Shown: in pieces, positions 1 through 11,684 of the stretch | Numbering within the stretch: position 1 is the first letter of the stretch | Layout of the letters: the number at the start of each line of letters is the position of its first letter | DNA from: Tanypteryx hageni | Taxonomy: Eukaryota > Arthropoda > Insecta > Odonata > Petaluridae | DNA: 64,000 bases | Reading direction: 5' to 3' | NCBI GenBank assembly: GCA_028673005.1 | Contig: CM054113.1 | Location: forward strand, 68,739,850-68,803,849 | Program-made: the position numbers and the translations under genes | Notes under the pieces: model-generated | The model's database searches: none | Told to the model about the DNA's origin: nothing | Seen by the model: only the letters and a program-made list of their open reading frames with translations

Positions 1-1260
1 GGAGAGAGGAGAGGGAGGGAGAGAGGAGAGGGAGAGAGGAGAGGGAGAGAGGAGAGAGGAGAGGGAGGGAGGGAAGGAGGAGAGGGAGGGAGGAGAGGGA
101 GGGAGGGAAGGAGGAGAGGGAGGGAGGAGAGGGAGGGAGGGAAGGAGGAGAGGGAGGGAGGGAAGGAGGAGAGGGAGGGAGGGAAGGAGGAGAGGGAAGG
201 AGGAGAGGGAGGGAGGAGAGGGAGGGAGGAGAGGGAGGGAGGAGAGGGAGGGAGGAGAGGGAGGGAGGAGAGGGAGGGAGGAGAGGGAGGAGAGGGAGGG
301 AGGAGAGGGAGGGAGGGAGGAGAGGGAGGAGAGGGAGGGAGGGAGGAGAGGGAGGGAGGGAGGGAGGGAGGAGAGGGAGGGAGGGAGGAGAGGGAGGGAG
401 GGAGGGAGGAGAGGGAGGGAGGAGAGGGTGGGAGGAGAGGGTGGGAGGGAGGAGAGGGAGGGAGGAGAGGGAGGGAGGAGAGGGAGGGAGGAGAGGGAGG
501 GAGGAGAGGGAGGGAGGAGAGGGAGGGAGGAGAGGGAGGGAGGAGAGGGAGGGAGGGAGGAGAGGGAGGGAGGAGAGGGAGGGAGGGAGGAGAGGGAGGG
601 AGGAGAGGGAGGGAGGGAGGAGAGGGAGGGAGGAGAGGGAGGGAGGGAAGAGAGGGAGGGAAGAGAGGGAGGGAAGAGAGGGAGGGAAGAGAGGAAGGGA
701 AGAGAGGGAGGGAAGAGAGGGAGGGAAGAGAGGGAGGGAAGAGAGGGAGGGAAGAGAGGAAGGGAAGAGAGGAAGGGAAGAGAGGAAGGGAAGAGAGGGA
801 GGGAAGAGAGGGAGGGAAGAGAGGAAGGGAAGAGAGGAAGGGAAGAGAGGAAGGGAAGAGTGGGAGGGAAGAGAGGAAGGGAAGAGAGGAAGGGAAGAGA
901 GGAAGGGAAGAGAGGAAGGGAAGAGAGGAAGGGAAGAGAGGAAGGGAAAAGAGGGCGGGAATAGATGGTGGGATGAGAGAGACGTAGGAGAGGAGGAGAG
1001 GTAGAGAAAGGGAAAGGATACAAGGAGAAATGATGGTAAGAGGGAGGGGAAGATGAAGAGGGATCATGGAAAGGAGAGAAAGGTGAGGAAAGGAGCGAGG
1101 GAGGTAAGAAAGCAGAGGAGAGATGAGGTTCAAGGGAATGAGAAGAGGGAGCAAGGAATGAACGGGTTAAGGGAGGGAGAGGAAGAATGAAGTAAAGGGA
1201 GGGAAGAAAGGAATATGGGGGGGAGAGAGAGAGAGGATGGGAAGAAATGAAGGGGCTATA
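1..1260. repeat. Polypurine minisatellite, 13-bp unit
   Basis: The stretch is almost entirely G and A. Up to about 960 it is built on a 13-bp unit of the form GGGAGGGAGGAGA that drifts to AAGGGAAGAGAGG toward the right. Beyond 960 the array decays into irregular GA-rich sequence. Because 13 is not a multiple of three, all frames read the same Gly/Arg/Glu 13-residue repeat, which explains the long open frames here. They are not genes. The runs of three Gs at short spacing could form G-quadruplexes, and the purine strand could form triplex DNA. The array continues off the left edge of the window. Confidence 0.95.
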
Positions 1261-2689
1261 GTGAGACCAATCGCCGAGCGGTAGGAGTAGGAGGAGACTG
1301 CGAAACCAAGACGGCCATTATTTTTTTGCCTTTTAAATGCAAGAGCGCCATGCTTTTCTTCTCCCCCTCCCCCCAGAAGAGGGAAACCCTCTCTCCCACC
1401 CTCCCCTCCCCGTCAAAGACTAAGGAGGAACAGGATTGCCCCTAAGGCGTGGGATTCGAAGTGATCTCTCTCCACAGCCTGCGTTGGTGCGGCGCAAGGT
1501 CTATGCCGCAACTTTTTTCCACGTCTCTTTTTGCTTTCCTCGCTCACTCGCTCTCTCTCTCTCTCTTGTGACTCATGGTGAAAGAATTTTCTTCTTCCAC
1601 GACTCGCTTCTTTCCGATCGGTCGGTTCACGGAAGTTACGGTCGGTTTGAGGGAGAGTAACCGCTCGAAATCATATTGTATCATAGGGGCGAGGTCGCCG
1701 AATACTAGGAAAGTTATCCTTTAAATTTCGAAACTTCCCGATGCATGGAATAGCGTTAAGTTACGACAAAACTTCCGTGGCTACACCTAAACATTCGCCA
1801 GCTGGGCGACATCTCCATGACAACGGATATTATTACCCAAAATACAACAGAATTCCTTCGAAATGTAGAATGTTAACCTTGTTAACAGTTGTGTACTGCA
1901 AGATAGTATCAAGCAGCATATTTTGGTGACCGATTAATGTTATTATTTAAAATAATAAAATCCAAGACCGAGGCCTTAACCTTATGGAACTCCAGTTTAA
2001 TTAGCAGAAATGAAAACAAACTCTAAAAAGGAACCACTTAATTAAAAGTTGAAGTGAGGTTTTCAAAATTTATTTCTAGTTACTGAGTATTTAATTTTTA
2101 CAAAACTGAAAGCATTAAATTTAAGTTAAATAAATTCATCTCCTTCTAAATCGATCACTAACACAAAGTTTAATACACTGACTGACAGGCAATAATGTCA
2201 TTGAAACTCAAATCTAATCCACTCTCGCAATGGTACTAAATTAAAATGTGTAAATCCAAGCAGAGAAAGAAAACGATCGCTTCCAAAAATAAAGACCGCA
2301 TTCGAATTACACTCTTCTTTCGTCCTGCTTCACACCTATGCTCGCACTCAAGGCTAGGAAACCACCTCACCATGAACACGCTGGGAAAACAATATCCTTA
2401 AACTTGGCACATTCTTCGCCTTGACGAAGCCATTATTAAGTTTTTTGGCAAAGCTTCCGTAGCAAGAATTGAACGGACGCATTCCCGACAGAAACAACCT
2501 CTCTTAAAATAAAAAAAATCAAATTTAATTTTTTTCTTAAACACCTCCGATTGTATTATACCTCGAGGAGTTAAACAGACCCAAATAAACTAATCCGAAA
2601 GATGGAGAACCCATAAAAAACGATCCATGGGCTAAACGAAAATTAAGGGGTGGGTTAACCCATTCGGAGAGAAGGGATAATTAAACAAA
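1261..2689. other. AT-rich spacer, nothing recognised
   Basis: After a pyrimidine-rich patch at 1350-1420 and a CT microsatellite near 1550-1565, the sequence is AT-rich with many short stop-interrupted frames. I see no coding segment, RNA gene or mobile-element end. The short open frames at 1436-1660 and 1741-1929 have no recognisable motifs. Confidence 0.6.
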
Positions 2690-3870
2690 AAGAGGACATC
2701 AGACTTGAAAAAAGATTAGGGAATGGAGTGATGGTTAAGGCGTTGATGAGGGCGAAAAGGAGGAGGAAGAGACGAGAGGTAAGTAGGAGACTTGTCTGAG
2801 TGGTTGGTAGCTCGCTCTGAGGAGCAACTACAAAAGAGGGAGAATTCGCGCCGACAAAGGAGTTATATGGGGGAAGGGCGACTGAGAAGACGTGTGTGTT
2901 AGAGAGAGAGAGTGTAGGGTGTCCTGATGGACACGAAGTTAGCCGAGAGAGAGATAATAGAGGGAAAGATGGTATGAGAATACAGCTGGAGAGGGAGAGA
3001 GGCGAATATGAGAGTTAAAAGTGTTATGACTGGTAATATTCTCCCGCCACCAATGGACGGAGAGAGACGCGACGGATGGAGACAAGAGAGGGAAATGGAG
3101 TAAGGGTTTAAGATCGGTGGAGATAGATGAGGGAGGAGAGAGAGATGGAGGATAGAGAGATGGATGAGAGAGAGATGGAGAGGAGAGAGAGAGATGGAGA
3201 GGAGAGAGAGATGGAGGGTGGAGAGAGAGATGGAGGATAGAGAGATGGATGAGAGAGAGATGGAGAGGAGAGAGAGATGGAGAGGAGAGAGAGATGGAGA
3301 GGAGAGAGAGATGGAGAGGAGAGAGAGATGGAGGATAGAGAGATGGAGAGGAGAGAGAGATGGAGAGGAGAGAGAGATGGAGAGGAGAGAGAGATGGAGA
3401 GGAGAGAGAGAGATGGAGAAGAGAGAGAGATGGAGAAGAGAGAGATGGAGAAGAGAGAGATGGAGGAGAGAGAGAGATGGAGGAGAGAGAGATGGAGGAG
3501 AGAGAGATGGAGGAGAGAGAGATGGAAGAGAGAGAGATGGAGGAGAGAGAGATGGAGGAGAGAGATGGAGGAGAGAGAGATGGAGAGGAGAGAGAGATGG
3601 AGAGGAGAGAGAGAGATGGAGGAGATGGAGGAAAGAGAGAGATGGAGGAGAGAGAGAGAGATGGAGGAGAGAGAGAGAAATGGAGGAGAGAGAGAGAGAT
3701 GGAGGAGAGAGAGATGGAGGAGAGAGAGATGGAGGAGAGAGAGATGGAGGAGAGAGAGATGGAGGAGAGAGAGTTGGAGGAGAGACGAGGGGGGGGGGGG
3801 TAGGTGAGGGAAGTAAGGTGGAAAGAGAAGAGGGAGGGGACGATGGAGACAGGAGGGATGAGGAACAAAT
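2690..3870. repeat. GA-rich array with GAGAGAGATGGAG units
   Basis: From 2690 the + strand becomes purine-rich. Between about 3125 and 3780 it is a tandem array of 15- to 17-bp units centred on GAGAGAGATGGAGGA and its GGAGAG variant. A run of twelve G residues follows at about 3789-3800. Open frames on both strands (Ser/Leu-rich on -, Arg/Glu-rich on +) are products of the repeat. The unit differs from the one at 1-1260, so this is an independent expansion. Confidence 0.93.
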
Positions 3871-3900
3871 CATACGGAGCTGGAGGTCACCTTGAAAGGC

Positions 3901-4920
3901 TAAGTTAGTCTGTGTGTATGTGTGTGCGCGCCCGTAGAAGTGTGTATGTGCGCGCTGCATAGTAGAAAGAGAGGGGATCGAGCGGAAAGAGATGGGAAAG
4001 ATGCGGTGGCGTCCAGCTGAGAGTAGAGAGATGAAAGAAATCTTTTGGGCCGATGTGAAAGGTGTGGGGAGGAGGGGCACAAATAGAGATGGACTCGAAA
4101 AAAAAAAGGATAGCAGTCGTCGTCCCTCACGAAGAGAACCACTAGGAATTTTGAGTGATTGATTCGGTGGAGTGGGGCAAGATGAGAGATGGAGGAGGTT
4201 ATTGTGATTGCGCAACTGCCGGGCAAAAAGGGAAGCCCTCTCCCTCTCTTTCTCTATACACTACAGGCGCCCACGGGGCGCACTCTGGTGAGCAAGGGAG
4301 AAGTAAGTTTTGTTCGATGATTTAAGAGAGCGAGCCAATTTCGCGTTTTCACAATCTCGATAGAGGGCGAACATTTTAAAAATCCGCGCTGCATACATTA
4401 TCACCTCCCAGCAAATCCAGTTTGATGGGAATGAAAAAAAAGCTTTCAAAAAATTGCCCTCCTACGTCATAATTGTATATCTCTCGAGGTAAAAAACTGG
4501 AACGAAAATGATTCGTTCGAGATAAGAAAAATAAACACTTTCGCTAATAAAATTATCTGATTCGCTGAGATCGTTAAATAAATGACCAAAACGTAACGTA
4601 ATACGCACCGAAAAGTAGCAATGATATCAGTAAATTCAAAATTTTCGAAAGAACTCGGACATGATTTCGGTTTAGAATTTAACCCACATTTAAAAAAAAC
4701 GGGCTCGACTCATGGGTGTTCAAAGGCGAAACGGGGACACGCACAGAGAACATTGGCGCCGCAAAGAGCGTCTCATGCTCTCCTCAGATCGATACTTCAT
4801 TCGGAAGACTCGGTTACATAACTGCGAAGCGAAAAGCATTTTTTTTTAATTCTCTCTCAGAAGTCACTTCCAGAAAATGTCATATGAATTTATCTTCAGA
4901 GAACACGCCCTGTTAGCTGA
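3901..4920. other. Spacer with a short GT microsatellite
   Basis: A GT/GC alternating run lies at 3910-3955. The remainder is unremarkable AT-rich sequence with no supported gene. The short frames at 4261-4449, 4621-4821 and 4716-4916 show no family motif. Confidence 0.55.
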
Positions 4921-4924
4921 TTTT

Positions 4925-5700
4925 TACTTTCTCCATATACGTAGTATAGGGTCAAGTATTGTATTCATGAAAAAAAGCGACTTCGTGATTTCAACGTGTA
5001 TACGTTTTGAGGTCCCATGAACACGTTTTGACCATCTTATCGATGATGTCTGTGTGTGTGTATGTGACAGCTTTTTTGTGGTTGCTCTAACTCAAAACTA
5101 TTAATCAGATCAAGACGAAATTTTATATTAACATTTTTATAAAAGTCAAAAGAACTGATTATTTTTTGGTAAAATTCGGTCAACCGGAAGTGGGTGTTTA
5201 CTATTGTCACTTATCCTTTATTTTGAAATATTTGCTTTAATATTTGATAAATGTAAAAATGTATTGGAATAAAAGTTGTAGGAAATTTAATTCTCTACAG
5301 CCTTTGTTTGAAACATTTTTCCATATAATGCATTGTTTAAGAGATATATTTTTAGCTGCCACCGACGACTATTGTTAACAACTGACGCTTAGTTACGTCT
5401 TAGTAACGCTCCTTTTTCTTTTCTTAATTGTTGGAGCTTTGTGGCTATATCCAATATCAGAAGTCTATGGTTTGAGTTTATTTCTGTTCTTTGTAAAGTA
5501 TAAATTTTTCTCGCAGTTTCTTAAAATAGTTATTATTAATAAAGGTGAAATACTCCTTTAGCCAAACAATTGTTTGGCTAAAGGAGTATTTCACCTTTAT
5601 TAATCTTAGCCAAAGTTATTGATCTACTATCAATTAGTTATTATTATGTAACCAATTTGGAATTTTTATAAATATTACAGATATGGAGAAAGTCATGTGA
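4925..5700. repeat. Probable dispersed repeat carrying a long palindrome
   Basis: The segment has a style I associate with dispersed insect repeats: a short GT microsatellite at 5049-5066, followed by AT-rich sequence without coding capacity. It contains a perfect 70-bp palindrome (separate entry). No terminal repeats or target duplication could be fixed, so the class is not named. The assignment rests on impression rather than on a comparison. Confidence 0.35.
5535..5604. repeat. Perfect 70-bp palindrome
   Basis: The 35 bases at 5535-5569 are the exact reverse complement of 5570-5604, with no spacer; the centre is CAATTG. The symmetry stops abruptly at both sides (T at 5534, C at 5605). Such a structure extrudes as a cruciform or hairpin. 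It could be the tip of a foldback element, a recombination or repair product, or an assembly artefact. Confidence 0.95.
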
Positions 5701-5772
5701 TGGCCACATCAGATTTTTTGTTAGTCTTCAAGATACGCGATACTTGGGTCTTAACAACAATGTAAACTCTCT

Positions 5773-5865
5773 CGAAAACTCCCAAGTATGAGTTTTCGTA
5801 GAAACTACGCAAGTAGTTTCGCGAAAATTAGAACACGGGATCTAATTATCGCGATAAAACATCGC
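5773..5865. other. Four consecutive stem-loops
   Basis: Four inverted repeats stand end to end. 5773-5781 pairs perfectly with 5790-5798 (9 bp, 8-nt loop). 5801-5808 pairs perfectly with 5813-5820 (8 bp) around a GCAA loop, a GNRA-type tetraloop. 5821-5832 pairs with 5841-5852 at 11 of 12 positions. 5851-5855 pairs with 5861-5865. The first two are separated by two bases, the second and third abut, and the fourth overlaps the third by two bases. This may be a structured RNA or foldback DNA; no RNA family is recognised. Confidence 0.7.
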
Positions 5866-7837
5866 GTTAATTTCGGAAGTAGTTTGTAAAACCGTGAAGC
5901 AGGTATCGTTGAATTCCGAGAAAACTTCCCTTTTAAAACATATGAAAACCTTGACTGGAGAATGGACTAGAACAGAGAGAGAGAGAGATGCTAAGAATAA
6001 ATGAACCGGGAAGGAGAAGCACATGGCGGGACATATTTCAAATAAAAGAGTAAACAAATTTTTACGAAACGAATCGTTCAAGGCCAAGCGATCCGGGAAT
6101 TCGAATATGACTCGCAAATCACCTAAACAACCAGAATAAATCGTCACGAACAACAATCTTTTAGGGGAAAAACAACCTCGATTCAAAAAAAATTGACGAT
6201 GACGACAAGATAGCAAAATTTGAGACTCGAAACCGAAAGATGCGGGAGAAGTTAAAAAGAAAACTCGTGGGTTGGCAAGACTGGTCGGGCATAAAAGGGG
6301 AAACCAGTGTGCGGTAGGTGTCTGGATAATCGGGGGGAGGGGGGGGGGGGGAGGAGAAAGGGCAGCGCGGCCGTAATAATAATAATAAGCATTCTACGAC
6401 CGACCCGGCCGGGTTTCCAACCGGGGTCGCCAGACTCAAGAGGCGTGTCTAGGGGAGTTAGTAGAGAGAGAGAAAGGGAGAGAGCGTGCGAGGGAGGGAG
6501 GGTAGAATGAAAACCAGAGGGTAAGAGGAGATGAGGTACCGGGAGGATAGGATTGGAGCGAGAGGGAGGGAAGAGGTCGCCGACTCTCAGACTGTTAGCC
6601 CGGAGGCCCACGAGGGTACAATCACTCTCCCTTCACGCCTCGATGGACCACATCCGCGGTGATAAATGGAGGAGGAAGAGACTGAAGGGCAAACCAGAAG
6701 GGAGATATAGACCACCAAATATCAGGGAAGTGAGGTACTCCCACCAGAAACACCCGATTGGCGAGGGAGGAAAAAGACGGAGCAAGGACGTCAAAGGTGT
6801 GTTTTGTGTGCCCCGGCGCTATTAGGATCCCCCTCGAAGCACTTTCCACACTCCTCACCCGACAAGGGTGAAAGAAGTCGGCCTTCTCGATTGCGATACG
6901 GAGCGCAAACTGCGAGGGATAAAGATCCCTCCGAGACACGTTTTTCAAATTATCCAACGAACTTTGTAGATTACGCCGAATTGCACTCTCGTTACGAGGG
7001 CGCAAATGTTATTAAAGAGTCGTTTCCAACAGGGGTGATCTTAATAAACGAAAGGACGTAATGAACATGCGCGACATCCTGTATCTTTTATCTCTTCCAC
7101 GCTCACCCCTCTCCCTTCCCTTCGCAAGGTGCCATCGGCTAGTCATGAACTCGCTTCCCGCAAGCATGACGAAACCGAATTCCTCAAGCATCTTACTTAA
7201 CCTTCGATTACAAACAAGCTCGGATGCGCTCATGTTCTTCAGGTACGACCGCGCAGGGCATTTCTCACTAATTTCATTTGTCCGCATTCGGGGACAATCC
7301 TTACGATATTTTCCATTAAAAGGTGCAAAATAAATTCACCCGCCATCCACTTTACATAAATTGACGAAGATTAAACATGCCTGTCGACTCTATTTCGCCT
7401 AGAGACTCGGATGTTTGGAAAAACGGAACGGTGGATGATGAAGCAAAAATGCAGAAAGTTAAAGAGTTAATAGGATTTTACAATGGCCTCGCTCTAGAGA
7501 AAATCCTTGGAAGAAATGGAACGACCGAATTTGCTTTTTTTTACGTTATGGATAGATGGAAACCAATACGGCGGAATGAATTTCGAGATTTTCCGCTTCG
7601 ACAAAGGTTCCTCCGAAAGCAGAAATTGAAGCCTTAAAAACACCTAGGAAGCACTTAGAAATTCTCCCGCCTATTTCCTCCCTCTATCTTATCGCCGAAA
7701 ACAAACAAAACTTCAAGCACTTTTACGGAGATACTACAAGAGTATCCACGGAAGCGTTATTCGGACCCGTTCCTTAGTTTGCTCAGATTACACTTGACGC
7801 AACGAGGCAGCGATCGGGATTAAAAGAGTAGGGGACG
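5866..7837. other. Spacer with short GA and G runs, nothing recognised
   Basis: There is a GA run at 5973-5987, a G-rich run at 6331-6352 and a mixed GA-rich patch to about 6570. Many short frames are open on both strands between 6160 and 7640. The cleanest is 86 codons at 7377-7637 on +. I do not recognise any of them, and none shows a convincing start context or splice site. Confidence 0.5.
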
Positions 7838-7889
7838 ATGATATCTTCCCTCGTAGATAAAAGAGACAATTCTCACACACTCCACTCAC

Positions 7890-8190
7890 CCGGGGGTTCT
7901 TCGCGATCCGGGGCGGTGGCAGGCATCGGGGCAGAGTCTACAGACTCCTCTTCCTCTTTATCTTCCCCGACTTCCTCCTCTTCCTCCGACTCGGGCGAAG
8001 AAGGGTCTTCCAACCCTTCCGCCCGGAGGAGAACAACCGAGTCGCCAACAACAACACCCTCACCAACCTCACCGGTGCACAATCCGACCAAACGGAACAA
8101 GAACCAAAGTACCCAGCGTAACAAGTATCCAAGACCCCAGAGCAAGAGGCAGACGTAAATTATCAGGCCCAACGTTCCACAAGGCGGCGG
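7890..8190 (-). CDS. Candidate coding exon, membrane segment plus acidic tail
   Basis: Read on the - strand, an open frame runs from an in-frame stop near 8250 down to a strong splice donor: CCGG followed by GTGAGTGG, with the GT at 7889-7888. It encodes a hydrophobic stretch of about 30 residues (core LIIYVCLLLWGLGYLLRWVL) fitting one membrane helix. A Val-rich linker follows, then an acidic tail with runs such as SEEEEEVGEDKEEEE. No ATG opens the frame, so the segment would be an internal exon or continue from an upstream exon. A T-rich run before AG near 8190-8200 is a possible acceptor. The + strand frame over the same bases (7838-8158) is Ser/Thr-rich low complexity and probably its shadow. 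No family is recognised. Confidence 0.35.
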
Positions 8191-8337
8191 GCGCTCCGTG
8201 AAGAAAAGACTACACAAGGACTCCACGCTGCTGCGGTGGGGACCTCTTCAGAGGCGACCGTGCGACTGAGGAATGACGAGAGGAACGGGAGGAAGAGGTT
8301 TAGAGGGAAGCGGACAGACGAGACGATCGCACGAGGA

Positions 8338-8486
8338 ATGGCGGGAGGAGTTGGTGGTGGCGCGGCAGATTGCATCCCGTTATCGGAAGAGATGCTCCGT
8401 GCACTCTCAGGGGGATGCACCCCATTCTTTCTTCGCCCCACCGCGACCTGGGGTGGGGGCGCTGACTGCCGACGGTGTCGTTTCCG
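8338..8486 (+). CDS. Candidate first coding exon, Gly-rich N terminus
   Basis: An ATG at 8338 (context GAGGAATGG) opens a frame that runs 149 bases to a strong donor, TTTCCG followed by GTGAGT at 8487-8492. The peptide begins MAGGVGGGAADCIPLSEEM and ends in a Cys/Arg-rich segment. The frame is also open upstream to about 8236, and a second + frame overlaps it, so frame choice is uncertain. It points away from the - strand candidate at 7890-8190, which would fit a shared GC-rich region between two divergent genes. No protein family is recognised and no downstream exon could be joined. Confidence 0.25.
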
Positions 8487-8560
8487 GTGAGTCTGGCGGC
8501 GGGGTGGCGCCCTCCGACGCTCCACGCGAGAAACACGCGCCACACACCCTTTCCCCTTCA

Positions 8561-8989
8561 CTTAACACAATATATATGCCCGATGCCTATCCACTCCCCC
8601 ACTTTAAAGAAAAAACTTTTAAAACACCGCGACGAAACGAAAGAGAGGAATGCCTCTCCTCTTTCTCTTAAAAATAGACAGCGGTGGGGTCGTCTGAAAT
8701 AAAGAGTCACCTTAAAAGTTTAAAAACGATGGCACAAAAGTTCTTCAAGCAAAAAAAGGAGAATGTGTGGATTTTTTTTAACGGGCACGACGGATTCGAT
8801 CACACTAAATTCATCCTCGGATCGAGAATGAGAAACCACGCAACCTATGGACACTCAGTTTTATTTTTAATACATTCCCCGAATATCGAATAGCCTTATA
8901 GCGATCTGTCCCACTCCGTGCTACGTTAAGTAATGACGAAAAAAGCTCTCCCTCTCACAAAAATCTCGCTGTCCCTCTCTCTCTATCTC
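8561..8989. other. AT-rich spacer, nothing recognised
   Basis: No supported gene or repeat. A short pyrimidine run at 8949-8991 marks the switch into the purine-rich block that follows. Confidence 0.5.
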
Positions 8990-10020
8990 AAGGCAATGTG
9001 TTTCCCCGTCGCAGTTTCGCGTCGGACTGAGGAGAGTGAGGGAGAGAGTGAGTGTGTGGTAGGGAAGGAGGGAGGAGAATCGGCGTGTGTGTGTGTGGAG
9101 CAAGGCGAGGGGGAGTGGAAAGGAGAGGGGGGAGGGAGGAGGAGGCGAGTGAATTCTCGGTGAAGGAAGTGTAGGCCGCGGAGGCAATGATGATGAAACC
9201 CCACGCGCCCGACTCCTAAAGAGGAAGAGGAAAAGGGGAACGGGAGGAGGAAAAGGGGAAAGGAAGAAGGGGTGAGAAAGAGAGGAGAGGTGGGAGAGAG
9301 GAAAGGATGGCGGAAACAGGCGAGGGAGGAGAATAGGAGTATAAAGGATAAGAAGAGCGGTGGATGCGTGGCATTAGGATAGAGGAAGAGAGGATAAGAG
9401 AGAATAATGACACGGGAGAAGATAGTGGGGTTAAAGAGACGAGAAGAATGAGGGCCACGAATCCAAATTGCGCAAAAGAAGAAAATTAAGAGGAACAAAA
9501 AGTAAACATTGTAAAGGAGAAAGGCACAAAGCAATGGAACACGCCGAAGAAACAAGAGAAATAAATCAAAAGGGATAAAAAATACAATATGAAAATAAGA
9601 AAAACTACATAAAAATCCCAACAACTCAAAAGAAATAAGCAAAATATTCAGCGTTAAAGAGCCAGAAAGTGGATGTCACTGAAAGAAGAAATGTGAGACA
9701 ATTCGGGAGAAAATGGTAGGTTTAAAAGCGAAGACGCTGGAGAGAACGTAAACAAGAGGACGGAGATAAAAAGGACACGCCGAAGCTAAAGAGAGATGGA
9801 GATAACAAAAGAGAAGAGGGGAAGAAGAGCCTGTTGGCAGATGGAGAGTGGAAGAAAGGGGCGTAGATGAGATAACAAGACACGGTGAAAAATAGCACCG
9901 AAGGCGAGGCGAAAGAAGAGATGAAGGAACGGATGCAAGAGAAGGGAGAGTGGGAAGAGATAAAGAACAAGGAGACCGATGACAGGGAGAAAACAAAGGA
10001 AGGTAAGGGATGCTTAAAAC
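8990..10020. repeat. Degenerate polypurine tract
   Basis: The + strand is strongly purine-biased with AGGAGG, GGAGAG and AAAGAG words but no fixed period. It includes a short GT run near 9083-9096. Long open frames on the - strand encode Leu/Ser/Phe/Pro-rich low-complexity sequence and are compositional artefacts. It looks like an old GA array that has decayed. Confidence 0.8.
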
Positions 10021-10510
10021 TAAAACGAAAGAGGACTACGCGACGAGAGAAGTTCATATAGCAACGTGCAATAGACGTTGAGAAGCCAACGAGCCGAAAG
10101 CAAAACATTTTAGTCAGGGATACCAAAATGTAAATACCGATGAATAATTAACCTAAAAAAAGAATTGGAGTCGCATTATAAACTGCGATAATAGATGTTG
10201 AGGAGGATGAATAAATACTTAAGATTTTTTAAACGAAAAAACATTACCGCAAGGTAAAGCGCCATCTTATCCACAGTCGACATAACCGTATTACTAAACA
10301 ATTTTTCGATTAAAAAAATAACCCGTAAACATAATTCCTTCGGTGCCGCATTTAAAATGTAAAGTAACAAGCACCGATAAGGAAAAATAAACACGTAAGA
10401 TTTAAAATAAAGAAAGAAATCATGAGATGAATCTTGTCAAACTTCGCCACGATCAAGTTATTACATAATATTTTCCAGGAAGAAAAAGACGAGCCCATAA
10501 TAGTCTTTCT

Positions 10511-10745
10511 GTGGATCCCTAGGCCAAAGTGATGAATGCGCCGGTATGTCCAAGATCGATAATTTTCTTTTGTGGGAATAAAAGCTCCGTCTTTAAGCAC
10601 GATATCTTATTAAAGCGCCAAATTGTCTACCGCGCGTCGCGATCGATTTACTTAATTTTCTTCGACAACAAAAAAATTATCCTTCGAAGAAAGCCTTTTT
10701 TGTGGATCCCTAGGCCAAGGCGATGGATACGTCGGTCGATTTTTA
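10511..10745. repeat. Two diverged direct repeats containing GTGGATCCCTAGGCCAA
   Basis: The 17-base word GTGGATCCCTAGGCCAA occurs at 10511-10527 and again at 10702-10718, 191 bases apart. It is followed in both by a diverged GATG-ATRCGYCGG segment. A T-rich run precedes the word in each copy. This suggests two copies of a roughly 190-bp unit, or a shared end of one dispersed element. Class unknown. Confidence 0.6.
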
Positions 10746-10799
10746 CCTCCGACCTAAATGTTGCTTTGCATAGGAAAACGAGGCATATTTTTAAACACG

Positions 10800-11684
10800 T
10801 TTAGCCAAAATTAAACCTCCGAGACAGAGAGTTAAGCGCGAAAACAGCGTAACGTTGCGTGTCACAAAACGAATTGCCGAAGCGCACGTGATGGTGGAAC
10901 AAATCCCCGTCGAGTTTATTTCTTCTTTCTTCCGCGAGCCGAAATTTTTTTTATATTTTTCTTGCATAACTCGGAAGAGATGGATAGGCTTACATCCATT
11001 TGTTCGTAAATAGTCAAACGGGCCCATTGAAATAATCCGACGAGGGATGAGACGCAGAGAGATAGAGAGCCGAGAGACGCTAGAAGGAGATTGATGCAGG
11101 AGGGAAAAGAGCAAGAGGCAAGGACATAAAGGAAATGAAATATTGCATCGAGAGAGTTCCTGCGAAACGGATAAAAAAATTAAAAAGAGTCGTATGGGAG
11201 GGATGGAGGAATAAAAAGCCGTCCTCCCACGAGATAATCTCCCACACAAAGTTTACGGGATAAAAAAAAGATGACTTTTTTAACATCACGTGTAATGAAG
11301 TCTAAGTTGCTTCGTGGAATCTGAAAAGATTACTCCGGCGACAAATGGCAGATATTAGCTAAGAAAACTACCTTAATGCCCCGTGATGATGTTTTATATT
11401 TTTTCTCCTTGCAAGATGACGTTGGGAACGACTTCCTAGGAGAAACGCATTTCAAGAGGGGAGAAGAAAACGATTTTCTTGCGTCGATTCCATTTAGAAT
11501 GTATAAAAAAAACCTTTGCTAGAAATCCGGTATAAGTCATGATTATTTCTCGAAAATGGCATAAGAAAAAATGCTGGATTTCTAATAAAAGTTATCCAAA
11601 AAGTAAATTACTTTCCTGCCATTTAAGCTTATTTCGGCGCTACCAAGCCTTAATGCTTATCTATCTACAAAGATACACTTAGCA
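10800..11684. other. Spacer, nothing recognised
   Basis: AT-rich sequence with a mildly GA-rich patch at 11045-11140. The open frames on - at 10791-11249 and 11080-11289 have no recognisable motif. Confidence 0.5.

Noticed and set aside
428..1004. Two overlapping 178- and 187-codon frames of Gly/Arg/Glu repeats
   Set aside because: They are translations of a 13-bp purine repeat that is open in every frame; no real protein features.
2731..2785. Possible exon MVKALMRAKRRRKRRE before GTAAGT
   Set aside because: The donor word AGGTAAGT arises easily in GA-rich sequence and the peptide is just the purine composition.
2899..4215. 438-codon - strand frame rich in Ser/Leu/His
   Set aside because: It covers the GAGAGAGATGG array; the peptide simply repeats the array unit.
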